Positions 41,912 through 51,635 of a stretch of 64,000 bases of DNA are shown one piece after another; within the stretch, counting starts at the first letter, position 1; every line of letters begins with the position of its first letter. The DNA comes from Halonatronomonas betaini (GTDB taxonomy: Bacteria; Bacillota; Halanaerobiia; Halanaerobiales; Halarsenatibacteraceae). The notes under the pieces are model-generated. The model did not search any database. It saw only the letters and a program-made list of their open reading frames with translations, and was not told where the DNA came from. The stretch lies in the NCBI RefSeq assembly GCF_015666175.1, contig NZ_JADPIE010000008.1, positions 1-64,000 of the forward strand, read 5' to 3'. The translations under genes and the position numbers were made by a program.

Positions 41912-43456
41912 ATGCAGGAAGCAGTAATAAAAGGATCAAGTTATATATTAGCTCATACACCAAACACATTGAAGGTAGGCGGGACAACTCAGACCCAGGC
42001 CAGAAATAAAGATAGCGAGAGCGAATATCTAAAGAATTTAGATAACTATTTAAGAGATTTTTCCGAAGCAGTAAGATATGCCCCAAACCAGTGCTATATC
42101 GGTAATATTTTACCGGATGAACTAAAGGAGATTGCAAGACCCTGGTATGCAGAGGATAATCTTTTAGAAGAAAAACGTTTCGGCAAAAGAGGCGAGATTA
42201 TGCCAGAAGATGAGTTCTATGGTTTAGTCCAGTTTGTCGATGTCTTTGATTTAGTGAAATTAGAAGAAGAGTTCGTTAAAGAGATAGAACCAAAATTAAA
42301 CGACCATCCCCTTTTAGGAAAACTTGATTTAGAACTAAAAGGTACACCGAAAGAAAAGATAGAAGAGCTCCATAACGGCAGCCGGACAGAACCTCTCTAT
42401 CTAGGCGATAGATTAGTCGGAGTCGTTAAAGGTGCCCATGAGAGCGATGAGAATCTAAGTGCCCATGTTATCATGGAAAACCTAATGAGTAAAGCAAGTG
42501 GAGTCCTGGCCTTACTGCATTTAGGTCAGAGAGAAGAAGTTAACCTAGAAGATATAGAATATGTTATCGAATGTTCAGAAGAAGCCTGTGGAGATATGAA
42601 CCAGCGTGGCGGCGGCAACTTTGCCAAAGCGATAGCAGAAAAAGCAGGCTGTGTAAATGCCACAGGTAGCGATACCAGAGGTTTCTGTGCAGGTCCAGCC
42701 CATTCACTAATTAACGGTGCAGCTCTAGTTAAAGCAGGAGTCTATGAGCAGGTTGCAGTTGTAGCCGGTGGAGCAGTAGCTAAATTAGGCATGAACGGTA
42801 AAGATAATGTTAAAAAAGAAACACCTGTACTTGAGGATACCCTTGGCGGCTTTGCAGTTCTAATTACAGCCGATGATGGCGTAAGCCCAATCCTGAGAAC
42901 CGATGCCCTGGGTAAACATACTGTCGGTAAGGGCTCATCACCACAGGCAGTAATCTCAGCATTAGTTACCGATGGCCTGGATAAAGCAGGGCTAAAGATG
43001 TCTGAGGTCGATAAATACTCAGTCGAGATGCAAAACCCTGAGATGACCGAACCGGCTGGAGCAGGTAATGTGCCTGAAGCCAATTACAAGATGATAGCAG
43101 CTCTAGGTGTCAAAAGGGGCGATCTTGAAAGAAAAGAGCTAATGAATTTTGTTAAAGAACACGGCATGCCAGGCTTTGCACCAACCCAGGGCCATATTCC
43201 ATCAGGAGTACCCTTTATCGGGCCGGCAGCAGAGATGATGGCAGCTGATAAATTAAATAGAGCAATGATTATCGGTAAAGGCAGTCTCTTTTTAGCCAGA
43301 ATGACCAATCAGTTTGACGGAGTTTCATTCCTCATGGAGAAAAATACCGGTGCAGGCTCAAAAGAAGAGACAGCTGATAGAGAAGAGATTAAATCAATGA
43401 TAGCTCAAGCCATGCGCGGTATGGCAGAGAGCTTAATAGAAGACGATAAAGAGTAA
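41912..43456 (+). CDS. grdC: Glycine reductase component C, beta subunit
   Basis: With GrdD, forms component C, which releases acetyl phosphate from the acetyl-enzyme, conserving energy as ATP. The 514-residue protein resembles a ketoacyl-synthase-like fold: ECSEEACGDMNQRGGGNFAKAIAEKAGC near residue 210-240 and the segment GFAPTQGHIPSGVPFIG near 430 are characteristic. ACAAGGAGGT precedes the ATG. It is followed 14 bases later by grdD. Confidence 0.95.
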   Translation: MQEAVIKGSSYILAHTPNTLKVGGTTQTQARNKDSESEYLKNLDNYLRDFSEAVRYAPNQCYIGNILPDELKEIARPWYAEDNLLEEKRFGKRGEIMPEDEFYGLVQFVDVFDLVKLEEEFVKEIEPKLNDHPLLGKLDLELKGTPKEKIEELHNGSRTEPLYLGDRLVGVVKGAHESDENLSAHVIMENLMSKASGVLALLHLGQREEVNLEDIEYVIECSEEACGDMNQRGGGNFAKAIAEKAGCVNATGSDTRGFCAGPAHSLINGAALVKAGVYEQVAVVAGGAVAKLGMNGKDNVKKETPVLEDTLGGFAVLITADDGVSPILRTDALGKHTVGKGSSPQAVISALVTDGLDKAGLKMSEVDKYSVEMQNPEMTEPAGAGNVPEANYKMIAALGVKRGDLERKELMNFVKEHGMPGFAPTQGHIPSGVPFIGPAAEMMAADKLNRAMIIGKGSLFLARMTNQFDGVSFLMEKNTGAGSKEETADREEIKSMIAQAMRGMAESLIEDDKE

Positions 43457-43470
43457 GGAGGTGGCTTAAA

Positions 43471-44619
43471 ATGGAAGCTAAAAGAGAAGTAGCAGCAGTC
43501 TTTAACGAGATAGCAGATGCAATTGAGAGCGGCCAGTTTGGCAGCAAACAAAAAATAGCCCTGACAACCCCAGGGAGTGAACACGGCAGCAAGGAACTTC
43601 TTAACGGTGTTAGAAAACTTATCAGAAAGAGATCAGATATCGAGCCGGTCATAATCGGTGAAGAGGGTATTGAAAACTTCGAGCACCATTATGCCGACTG
43701 CCTGGATGATGCCCATCAGATAATGGAAGAGCTTTTTAATAAAGGCGAAATAGATGGAGCAGTAACCCTCCATTACAACTTCCCGATGGGAGTAGCAACA
43801 GTCGGTAGAGTGATCTCACCGGCCTCAGGTGATGAGATGATTATAGCCACCACCACAGGGACATCGGCAACTGATAGGGTCGAGGCCATGGTTAGAAATG
43901 CCATTGCCGGAATAGCCTCAGCTAAGGCTATCGGGATCGATAATCCTGAAGTAGGTGTCTTGAATGTTGAAGGGGCCAGAAAGGTAGAGCAGGCCTTAAA
44001 TAAGCTAAAGGATAATGGGTATGAGTTTGAGTTTGCCACCTCAGCCAGAAGCGATGGCGGCTCAGTCATGCGGGGAAATGACCTATTATTAGGCAGCACA
44101 GATGTGATGGTCTGTGATACCCTGACTGGTAATATCTTAATGAAATTATTTTCAGCCAGCCAGTCAGGTGGTAATATAGAAGTCTCAGGCTACGGCTATG
44201 GTCCAGGGCTAGGCCCTGACCAGGATAATATTATCGGAATAGTCTCTAGAGCCTCTGGAGCCCCGGTAGTTGCAGGAGCCATGGAATATATGGCAGATGG
44301 AGCTAGAAACGACCTGACAGCTATCTACAACAGAGAGCTTAAATCAGCCGAGAAGGCCGGTTTAAAGGATATTATCGAAGAGCTTAAGCCTAAGGCTAAA
44401 GAATCAACAGAAGCTGTTAAAGCCCCGGATAAGAAGCAGACAGGGGCAGAGATAGCAGGAATAGATGTCCTTGATATCGAGACAGCCAAAGAGACCCTCT
44501 GGGCAGAGGATATCTATGCCGAGACAGGTATGGGCTGTACCGGGCCAGTGATAATGATCAATGAAGCAGATAAAGCCGAGGCCAGAGAAATATTAAAGAA
44601 AGCAGGTTTTATCGGTTAA
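43471..44619 (+). CDS. grdD: Glycine reductase component C, alpha subunit
   Basis: The second subunit of component C, 382 residues, with a PlsX-like fold, that accepts the acetyl group as a thioester and yields acetyl phosphate by phosphorolysis. The cysteine-containing C-terminal segment (ETGMGCTGPVIMINE, Cys at about residue 361) is a candidate for acetyl carriage. TAAGGAGGTG precedes the ATG. It is the last gene of the operon, followed by a strong terminator. Confidence 0.95.
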   Translation: MEAKREVAAVFNEIADAIESGQFGSKQKIALTTPGSEHGSKELLNGVRKLIRKRSDIEPVIIGEEGIENFEHHYADCLDDAHQIMEELFNKGEIDGAVTLHYNFPMGVATVGRVISPASGDEMIIATTTGTSATDRVEAMVRNAIAGIASAKAIGIDNPEVGVLNVEGARKVEQALNKLKDNGYEFEFATSARSDGGSVMRGNDLLLGSTDVMVCDTLTGNILMKLFSASQSGGNIEVSGYGYGPGLGPDQDNIIGIVSRASGAPVVAGAMEYMADGARNDLTAIYNRELKSAEKAGLKDIIEELKPKAKESTEAVKAPDKKQTGAEIAGIDVLDIETAKETLWAEDIYAETGMGCTGPVIMINEADKAEAREILKKAGFIG

Positions 44620-44660
44620 AAGATGATTAAAGCATAATATACATTTTAGATGAATAATAT

Positions 44661-44694
44661 ACCCTGCTGGCAGGAAAAATCCCGGCAGGGTTTC
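44661..44694 (+). terminator. Terminator of the glycine reductase operon
   Basis: A 10-bp stem, ACCCTGCTGG / CCGGCAGGGT, with one G-U pair, followed by TTTC. Confidence 0.85.
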
Positions 44695-44709
44695 ATATAT
44701 TTTTAAGGG

Positions 44710-44742
44710 ACCTGCCGGTTACCCGACGGTTACCAAGTAGTA
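44710..44742 (+). repeat. Short fourth 11-bp array (ACCYGNCGGTT), two to three units
   Basis: ACCTGCCGGTT, ACCCGACGGTT and the degenerate ACCAAGTAGTA follow one another at 11-bp intervals from 44710. It lies between the operon terminator and selA. The period equals that of the arrays at 6733, 6905 and 21981. Confidence 0.6.
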
Positions 44743-44895
44743 TCTCTTAACATATTTCACAAAGACAATAATCGACTCTTATTTAATAATTTTGAGTATA
44801 ATCATACATATAACTAAAATTAAATAAGTCTTATTAATTAGCAGGAGTTAATCTAAAAATCGAGAATAGTATAAGCAGTGAAAGGAGAATCAGCT

Positions 44896-46323
44896 ATGAA
44901 TAAAAATCAGTTATTGCGTCAATTACCATCAGTAAATGATATTATAAAGCATGAAAAAGCAGATCAATTGACAGAAGAATATAACCGGGATCTCCTTATC
45001 CAGGGTATCCGTGATGAATTAGAATATCAGCGCCGAAAAATATTAAAATTGCTTGACAAAGAAAGATTTGAAGAGGCTGAAGCAATAGTCGACTCATTAA
45101 CTTTAGAAAAAATCCTTGATAATATAGCCAGTAATTTAGAAAAAGAATTTAGACCTCAACTGGCACCAGTTGTAAATGGGACTGGAGTAATTGTCCACAC
45201 TAATCTGGGTCGATCACTCCTGTCAAAGGAAGCTAAAGAGATGGTCGAAATGGTTGCCAGCCATTATAATACATTAGAGATCGATAGAAATACCGGTGAG
45301 AGAGGTTCCCGCTATGATAATGTTGAAGAGCTAATCTGTCGCCTGACTGGAGCTGAAGCAGCCTTTGTTGTCAATAATAATGCTGCAGCAGTCCTCCTTG
45401 CAATTTCAACCTTCGCTTCAGGCAAAGAGATTATCATCTCCAGAGGAGAATTAATTGAAATCGGCGGCTCTTTTAGAATTCCAGCAGTTATGGAACAGGG
45501 AGGAGCCGATTTAGTTGAAGTCGGTACAACTAACAAAGTATATATTGAAGATTATGCCAGAGAAATCAATGAAAATACCGGGATGTTATTAAAAGTCCAT
45601 ACCAGTAATTATAAAGTCGTAGGTTTTACAGAAGAAGTAGGCCTGGATCAATTAGTCCAGCTCGGTCATAAATATGATATCCCTGTCCTTGATGACCTGG
45701 GCAGCGGTGTCTTTTTAGATATGACAGAATTTGGACTTGAAAGAGAGCCGACTGTGGCTGAAAGAGTTGAAGCCGGTGGCGATATTGTAACATTCAGTGG
45801 TGATAAGATTTTAGGTGGACCTCAGGCTGGAATCATTGTTGGCCGCAAAGATCTTATTGAGAAGATGAAAAAGCACCCACTGACCAGAGCTGTTAGAGTC
45901 GATAAATATACACTGGCCGCCCTGGAAGGCACCCTTAAAGCTTATCTCAGACCAGAAACAGTTATTGATAAGATACCAACTTTAAATATGTTAAGCCTGG
46001 ATCGTGATGATTTAAGGGAGCCAGCAAAAGAGTTACAGGCTTCATTAAAAGATGTTTTGCCTGATAATATAAAATGTCAGATTGAAGAAGATATTTCCAG
46101 AGTTGGTGGTGGAGCCTATCCATTATCTGAGCTACCAACTTTAACGGTAACAATTGATTGGCCAGGGGTTGGAGCTTCAAAAATTGCATCAGCTCTTAGG
46201 TCTCATTATCCTCCAATTTTCACCAGAATAAAAGACGAAAAACTAGTTATTGATCTGAGGACCTTACAGGAAGGTGATCAGGAAATAATCATAGATGCCT
46301 TTAAAGAGCTGGAGGTCGAATAA
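44896..46323 (+). CDS. selA: L-seryl-tRNA(Sec) selenium transferase
   Basis: A PLP enzyme that converts seryl-tRNA-Sec to selenocysteyl-tRNA-Sec with selenophosphate. The 475-residue protein has the PLP lysine at about residue 304 in FSGDKILGGPQ. The N-terminal helical domain (tRNA-binding) covers about 1-65. The motif NGTGVIVHTNLGRSLL lies near 93-108. ATG 44896 is chosen (AAAGGAGAA 7-8 bases upstream) over GTG 44878. It leads an operon with selB, one base apart. The selenophosphate synthetase gene selD is not in this window. Confidence 0.97.
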   Translation: MNKNQLLRQLPSVNDIIKHEKADQLTEEYNRDLLIQGIRDELEYQRRKILKLLDKERFEEAEAIVDSLTLEKILDNIASNLEKEFRPQLAPVVNGTGVIVHTNLGRSLLSKEAKEMVEMVASHYNTLEIDRNTGERGSRYDNVEELICRLTGAEAAFVVNNNAAAVLLAISTFASGKEIIISRGELIEIGGSFRIPAVMEQGGADLVEVGTTNKVYIEDYAREINENTGMLLKVHTSNYKVVGFTEEVGLDQLVQLGHKYDIPVLDDLGSGVFLDMTEFGLEREPTVAERVEAGGDIVTFSGDKILGGPQAGIIVGRKDLIEKMKKHPLTRAVRVDKYTLAALEGTLKAYLRPETVIDKIPTLNMLSLDRDDLREPAKELQASLKDVLPDNIKCQIEEDISRVGGGAYPLSELPTLTVTIDWPGVGASKIASALRSHYPPIFTRIKDEKLVIDLRTLQEGDQEIIIDAFKELEVE

Positions 46324-46324
46324 T

Positions 46325-48238
46325 ATGAGACAGAAAAATATTATTGTCGGTACAGCCGGCCATATCGATCACGGCAAGACCACATTAATCGGTGCCTTAA
46401 CCGGGGCTGATACTGATCGATTAAAAGAAGAGAAAGAACGGGGTATTTCAATCGATCTCGGTTTTACCGGCTTTGATCTCTCAGATGAGATCCATGCCGG
46501 GATAATTGATGTGCCTGGTCATGAAAAGTTTATTAAAAATATGCTGGCAGGGGCAGCCGGGGTAGATCTTGCACTCCTCGTTATTGCAGCAGATGAGGGG
46601 ATAATGCCCCAGACTAGAGAGCATCTGGCAATCCTGGAACTGCTCCAGGTTAAATATGGAGTTGTTGCAATCACCAAGGCCGATAAAGTAGAGCCAGACT
46701 GGCTGGAACTGGTAGTTGAAGATTCTAAAGATCAGCTTAGCGATAGCTTTTTAAAGGATGCTCCCTTTATTCCAGTCTCAGCAATAGATGGCACCGGACT
46801 TGATAAATTAAAAAAAGCTTTATTAAAAGAGGCTTCAAAGATTCCTGGCAAGGATGAATCAAGCAATGTCTATCTGCCGATCGATCGGGTCTTTACAATG
46901 TCAGGCTTTGGCACAGTTATTACCGGAACACTGGTTAGCGGAACCCTGGAAACAGGCAGCCAGATGTTAATCTATCCAGATAAGAATGAGGCCAGAATCA
47001 GGAGTATTCAGGTTCATAACGAGAAAGTTGAAGCGGCCTATCCTGGCGAGAGAACCGGGGTTAATCTGGCAGGAATAGATAAAGAAGATATCGAGCGTGG
47101 AGATGTTCTGGCCACACCAGGCAGTCTAATAGCAACCTCCAGATTAGATGGTCGGGTTAAGCTTTTGCCATCATCTCCAATGGTTTTAGAAAATGATACC
47201 AGAATCCGATTCCATATAGGAGCCAGAGAGGTTTTGGGCAGGGCTTATCTTATAGATAAAGATGAGATTCTGCCTGGAGAATCAGGACTGGTCCAGTTCC
47301 GCCTGGAAGAGACTATAGTCTCCAGATTTAAAGAAAACTTTGTAATCAGGCGATATTCACCGATGACAACAATTGGCGGCGGCAAAGTCCTGGAGAACTC
47401 ATCGCCAAGACGGAAGCGCCATGATTCTGCCGCTATTGAAGAACTTAAAATAAAAGAGAGTGGTACACCAGCAGAAAGGCTAGAGCTTACCCTGAGGCTG
47501 GCAGGAAAGCCATTAAGAATTGATGATCTGATTGAGCGAACAGGCCTTTCAGAATCAGAAATAAATAATCATCTAGAAAATTTACTAGAGTCCGGTCAGG
47601 TTTATGAGCTTTCCAGATATCAAAAGCCCAGTTATCTGGCAGCAGAGCCGAAAAATCAGGCTCAAAACGAGATGATAGAAATAACTAAAAATTATCATCA
47701 GAAGCAGCCCTTACGGCCAGGGATCAGCAGAGCTGAACTTAGATCAAGTCTGTCAGTTGAGCTTAATACTAATGAATTTAATCAACTGGCTGAGGAGCTG
47801 GCAGAAGCAGGAAAATTAGTGCTTTCCCAGAAGTATATTAAAGAGGCCGGTTTTGAAGTTGAATTTACCGGCAGGGCAGCTGAAATAAAATCTGGAGCTC
47901 TTGAGTTTTTTGCAAAAAATAAATTTAATCCACCAGAAATAAGTGATTTAGCAGAAGCTCTAGATGAAGATAATCAAAAATTAATCAGAGAGGTTATTGG
48001 AGCTTTAGAGGAAGAGGGTAAATTGGTCCGCCTGACTGAAGATCTCTATTTTACTGAGGAAGCGATTGCTGAAGCAGAAGAAAAATTAAAAGAATTCTTT
48101 TTGCAAAATGATAGCCTTGAACTAAGCCAGTTTAGAGATATGATTGATAGTAGCAGGAAATATGCACTGCCTTTGCTGGAATATTTTGATGATGAGGGTT
48201 TAACCTATCGTGATGGTGATAAAAGATATCTAAAATAG
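46325..48238 (+). CDS. selB: Selenocysteine-specific elongation factor SelB
   Basis: A GTPase that delivers Sec-tRNA-Sec to UGA codons marked by a SECIS. G1 is GHIDHGKTTL near residue 10-20, G3 is DVPGHE near 58, and the NKxD-like element is TKAD near 112. Domains II/III follow. The C-terminal half has four winged-helix repeats that bind the SECIS RNA (about residues 375-637). The ATG at 46325 lies one base after the selA stop. An ATG-less N-terminal extension of the open frame overlaps selA and is rejected. tRNA-Sec follows directly. Confidence 0.97.
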   Translation: MRQKNIIVGTAGHIDHGKTTLIGALTGADTDRLKEEKERGISIDLGFTGFDLSDEIHAGIIDVPGHEKFIKNMLAGAAGVDLALLVIAADEGIMPQTREHLAILELLQVKYGVVAITKADKVEPDWLELVVEDSKDQLSDSFLKDAPFIPVSAIDGTGLDKLKKALLKEASKIPGKDESSNVYLPIDRVFTMSGFGTVITGTLVSGTLETGSQMLIYPDKNEARIRSIQVHNEKVEAAYPGERTGVNLAGIDKEDIERGDVLATPGSLIATSRLDGRVKLLPSSPMVLENDTRIRFHIGAREVLGRAYLIDKDEILPGESGLVQFRLEETIVSRFKENFVIRRYSPMTTIGGGKVLENSSPRRKRHDSAAIEELKIKESGTPAERLELTLRLAGKPLRIDDLIERTGLSESEINNHLENLLESGQVYELSRYQKPSYLAAEPKNQAQNEMIEITKNYHQKQPLRPGISRAELRSSLSVELNTNEFNQLAEELAEAGKLVLSQKYIKEAGFEVEFTGRAAEIKSGALEFFAKNKFNPPEISDLAEALDEDNQKLIREVIGALEEEGKLVRLTEDLYFTEEAIAEAEEKLKEFFLQNDSLELSQFRDMIDSSRKYALPLLEYFDDEGLTYRDGDKRYLK

Positions 48239-48260
48239 CTTTGAAATCATATGAAATAGC

Positions 48261-48289
48261 TTTACAATCGTAGCTTAATATATTATAAT
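48261..48289 (+). promoter_or_regulatory. Promoter of tRNA-Sec
   Basis: TTTACA and consensus TATAAT are 17 bases apart, 13 bases before the tRNA. Confidence 0.7.
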
Positions 48290-48302
48290 ATAAGAGGTTA
48301 GC

Positions 48303-48401
48303 GGGAATGGCTGGGTCCATGGTGGACTCCACGGACTTCAAATCCGCTGGCGGGCCGGGTAGCCGGTCTGTGGTGGGTTCGATTCCCACACATTCCCGCC
48401 A
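48303..48401 (+). tRNA. selC: tRNA-Sec (TCA)
   Basis: A 99-base tRNA with the exceptionally long variable arm and acceptor typical of tRNA-Sec. GGGAATG pairs with CATTCCC, the encoded end is GCCA, and the anticodon loop CTTCAAA places TCA at 48338-48340, which reads UGA. It sits 64 bases after selB. Confidence 0.96.
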
Positions 48402-48434
48402 AAATATACTTTCTGAGATTATTCTATGAAATAT

Positions 48435-48474
48435 AAAACCCTCTGGTATTATAATACCAGAGGGTTTTTTTATC
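48435..48474. terminator. Bidirectional terminator after tRNA-Sec
   Basis: A perfect 17-bp palindromic stem centred on ATTATAAT (AAAACCCTCTGGTATTA and its complement), with T-runs on both strands. It serves tRNA-Sec (+) and htpX (-). Confidence 0.9.
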
Positions 48475-48491
48475 GGTTATACTTTTTTAAT

Positions 48492-49334
48492 TTAGATCTT
48501 TAAACTTTCAAGCTTTTCAATTCTATCTTCAGTTGTTGGGTGGGTGCTAAATAATTTACTCATACCCTCACCAGAGAGTGGATTAATGATAAACATATGG
48601 GAAGTGGCTTCATTGACTTCCATTGGATTACCTTTGGCCTGACGCTCCATCTTTCTTAGAGCACTGGCCAATCCATTAGGGTTACCGGTAATCCTGGCAG
48701 CAGTCTCATCTGCCTTATATTCTCTGGTTCTGGAGATTGCCATTCTGACAACTAAAGCTGCCAGTGGGGCAAAGATTATTGCTAGAATCTGTACAAGCAT
48801 AGCAAGACCGCCACCTGAACGGTTTCTCCGGCCGCCAAAGATCATTCTGAAACGTCCCATTCTGGCCATAAATGCTAGAGCACCGGCCATTACAGCAGCG
48901 AGAGTACTAATTAAAGTGTCTCGATTTTTAATATGGGATAGCTCATGGGCAATAACGCCCTCAAGCTCGTCTTTATCCAGTAATCGGATAATCCCTTCAG
49001 TTAAAGCAACAGCTGAATTCTTAGGATTCCGACCTGTGGCAAAGGCATTAGGCTGACTGGAAGGTGTAACATAAACCTTCGGCATTGGTAGCCCGGCTTG
49101 ATCGCTTAAATCCTTTATGATTTTATGAAGTTTTGGTGCCTCTTCTTCAGTTAGTGGACGGGATTTGGTCATCTTTATAGCCAATTTATCACTGAACCAG
49201 AAACTAAAGAAATTTAATATAAGTGCAAAACCGAAAGCCATAATCAGACCAGATTCGCCGCCTAAAATACCACCAAATACAACAAGTACAACAGTTAATA
49301 TAGCCATTAATAGAAATGTCTTTAAATGATACAT
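48492..49334 (-). CDS. htpX: HtpX-family membrane metalloprotease
   Basis: A zinc-dependent membrane protease (M48) that degrades misfolded membrane proteins. Two hydrophobic segments (about 5-45) lead to a cytoplasmic protease domain with HELSH at 130-134, and a third metal ligand in the EYKADETAA segment near 205. A further pair of helices lies near 140-195. The 280 residues match HtpX. AAAGGGGTGA precedes the ATG. Confidence 0.94.
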   Translation of the reverse strand: MYHLKTFLLMAILTVVLVVFGGILGGESGLIMAFGFALILNFFSFWFSDKLAIKMTKSRPLTEEEAPKLHKIIKDLSDQAGLPMPKVYVTPSSQPNAFATGRNPKNSAVALTEGIIRLLDKDELEGVIAHELSHIKNRDTLISTLAAVMAGALAFMARMGRFRMIFGGRRNRSGGGLAMLVQILAIIFAPLAALVVRMAISRTREYKADETAARITGNPNGLASALRKMERQAKGNPMEVNEATSHMFIINPLSGEGMSKLFSTHPTTEDRIEKLESLKI

Positions 49335-49477
49335 TAAATTTCACCCCTTTCTATCTCTATTTAATTAATTTTAACTTATTTTTAAAGATTCTGCAAGTCC
49401 CAAAGTTTCCTGTAAGCCCTTAATTATGAAGATTTTTTAAAGATTCTTTTAAATAAATAATATATAAGGAGTCGATT

Positions 49478-50416
49478 ATGCATAAAGAAATTAAAAAAGT
49501 CAGTGACAATATTGGTAAGGTAATCTTTGGTAAGGAAGATGTTGTTGAGATGATGCTGGTTGCAATGCTGGCCCAGGGCCATATCCTCTTTGATGATGTG
49601 CCTGGTATCGGTAAGACCAGACTGGCCAATTCCCTGGCCTGTTCACTAGGTGTTAAATTTTCAAGAATTCAATTTACACCTGATCTCCAGCCTGCAGATG
49701 TAACAGGACTTTATTTTTATAATCAGAAAGAGAATGAATTTTCTTTCAGGTCAGGACCGATAGAGACCAATATTCTGCTGGCAGATGAGATCAATAGAGC
49801 TGTGCCCAGGACCCAGTCCAGTCTCCTTGAAGTTATGGAGGAGCGGCAGATTACAGTTGAGGGAAATACCAGAAAATTAGAGGAGCCATTTCTAGTGGTT
49901 GCAACTCAGAACCCGGTAGAACTGGAAGGAACTTTTCCACTGCCAGAGGCCCAGCTAGACCGTTTTTTATTTAAACTTCAGGTAGGATATCCATCCAGGG
50001 AAGTTGAGTTTGAGATTTTAGATAAATATCAGCAGGAAGACCCATTTTATAGTCTGGAACCGGTTATAGATAAAGAGACAATCATTGAGCTCCAGCAGCA
50101 GGTAAAAAAAGTTAAGATTTCTTCAGATATGAAAAATTATATAACAGAACTGGTCAGGGCAACCAGAGAGAAAGAAAATGTTGAATTAGGATTAAGTCCA
50201 AGAGCCTCTTTAGCTATTATGCGAGCAAGTATGGCCAGGGCTTTAATCTATGATCGGGACTATGTGATCCCCGATGATATTCAGGCAGTCTTTCCACCGG
50301 CGGCAGGCCATAGAATCCTGCTTAAAGAACAGGCCAATCTCAGGGGCCTTAAGCCAGAAAGGATCGTTAGAGAAGTTCTTAAGGAGATAGCTGTCCCAGT
50401 TGAGGGAGAGGAATAA
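49478..50416 (+). CDS. MoxR-family AAA ATPase
   Basis: A 312-residue AAA+ chaperone of the MoxR group. Walker A is GIGKTRLAN near residue 45. Walker B is ILLADEINRAVPRTQSSLLEVMEE near 105, with the sensor segment VATQNPVE. The C-terminal lid follows. MoxR proteins help assemble or activate partners with von Willebrand A or DUF58 domains; here a DUF58 gene starts 1 base after the stop. AAGGAGTCG precedes the ATG. Confidence 0.93.
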   Translation: MHKEIKKVSDNIGKVIFGKEDVVEMMLVAMLAQGHILFDDVPGIGKTRLANSLACSLGVKFSRIQFTPDLQPADVTGLYFYNQKENEFSFRSGPIETNILLADEINRAVPRTQSSLLEVMEERQITVEGNTRKLEEPFLVVATQNPVELEGTFPLPEAQLDRFLFKLQVGYPSREVEFEILDKYQQEDPFYSLEPVIDKETIIELQQQVKKVKISSDMKNYITELVRATREKENVELGLSPRASLAIMRASMARALIYDRDYVIPDDIQAVFPPAAGHRILLKEQANLRGLKPERIVREVLKEIAVPVEGEE

Positions 50417-50417
50417 G

Positions 50418-51635
50418 GTGAAGAACCGTCTTATTATCTGGATTATAATATTTCTCTCAATGACAGTCTATGGGATGAGGGTAGGCAGTACTGCTTTGAT
50501 TTCAGGGGCTCTCCTGGCAGCAAGTTTAATCTTTATCGCCTATCAGTGGAATCATTTTTCCCTGGCAAAATTATCTATAGATATAGACTTTACAGATAAA
50601 AAGATCTTTGCCGGTGAAGAGACAGAATTTAATCTCTCTTTAACCAATGCCAAGATTTTACCAGTCTTCTGGCTGACTGTCCATTTTAATTTTCGGAAAG
50701 GTATGAATCTGATTGGTGGTGAGAAGACAGGCACACTATCAGGTAATAGGAATATTTTCTTTGATAAATTTAATTTGAGCCTTTATCAGAAATTAAACCG
50801 TCATTATCAGGTCATGCCTGAAGAAAGGGGAGCTTATTATCTTGGTAATGGAATGCTTGAAACAGAAGGTTTTATTGGACTTTTCAGTCAGAAAGAAAGT
50901 TTAAATAACTCACTGGAATTAGTGGTCTATCCTCAGATTTATCCAGTTGATGATCAGGTAATCACCAGACTATTTGCCAGAGGTGAAAAGATGACTGATG
51001 GCTGGATTATGGTTGACCCAATTAATCGGGCAGGTGTTAGAGATTATCAACCTTCTGATCAGCGCAAACAGATAAACTGGAAGGTTTCAGCCCGGCATCA
51101 ACAGCTTAAATCTGATATCTATCATCCTTCAAAAGCTGGGGAGATTGAGATTATACTTGATATAAGATCAGCAGATAAAAGCTGGGAGGGGATAGATAAA
51201 GATCAACTGGAAATTGCATATTCTCTGGCCGGCTCACTGGCCAGGCAGTTTTTAAATAAAGGTATTGAAGTTGGTTTTCTTAGCAATGGCAAGCCTAAAA
51301 TAGGTGAAGGCTCCAGAGTTGAACCTGGCAATCATCCTGGCCAGCTTGAGGAGATCTTAACTGCTCTTGCTTATCTTAAACCTCTCTTTCGGCGACCTAT
51401 TGCAGAATATGCCCATAAATTGCAGCAGGGGGCAGATAAATTAATTATTACTACCTATCCTGAAGGCCTTGAATTAAATCGCTATTTTTCAAATAAAGGC
51501 CAGGGCAAGACCTGGCAGATTATTTTAGGTGAGCCTGACAGGACTAAAGAGTCCGGTAATCTGCAATTGCCTGGCTGGTCGGCAAGTCTGGCAGGAGGTG
51601 AAGGTGATCAAGAATTTAAATTTAAACCGCTATAA
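50418..51635 (+). CDS. DUF58 (von Willebrand A-like) membrane protein
   Basis: About 405 residues. Two N-terminal membrane helices (residues about 5-45) are followed by a beta domain and the DUF58 signature (DPINRAGVRDYQPSDQRKQINWKVSARHQQLKS) near residues 195-230, with vWA-like elements (EIILDIRSAD). It is the predicted partner of the MoxR ATPase. GTG 50418 is taken as the start; an earlier frame start at 50400 overlaps moxR. Its stop overlaps the next gene by about 30 bases. Confidence 0.9.
   Translation: MKNRLIIWIIIFLSMTVYGMRVGSTALISGALLAASLIFIAYQWNHFSLAKLSIDIDFTDKKIFAGEETEFNLSLTNAKILPVFWLTVHFNFRKGMNLIGGEKTGTLSGNRNIFFDKFNLSLYQKLNRHYQVMPEERGAYYLGNGMLETEGFIGLFSQKESLNNSLELVVYPQIYPVDDQVITRLFARGEKMTDGWIMVDPINRAGVRDYQPSDQRKQINWKVSARHQQLKSDIYHPSKAGEIEIILDIRSADKSWEGIDKDQLEIAYSLAGSLARQFLNKGIEVGFLSNGKPKIGEGSRVEPGNHPGQLEEILTALAYLKPLFRRPIAEYAHKLQQGADKLIITTYPEGLELNRYFSNKGQGKTWQIILGEPDRTKESGNLQLPGWSASLAGGEGDQEFKFKPL

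Noticed and set aside
48132-48389. 85-residue minus-strand frame over tRNA-Sec
   Set aside because: It overlaps the tRNA and selB; it is a shadow frame without ribosome site.
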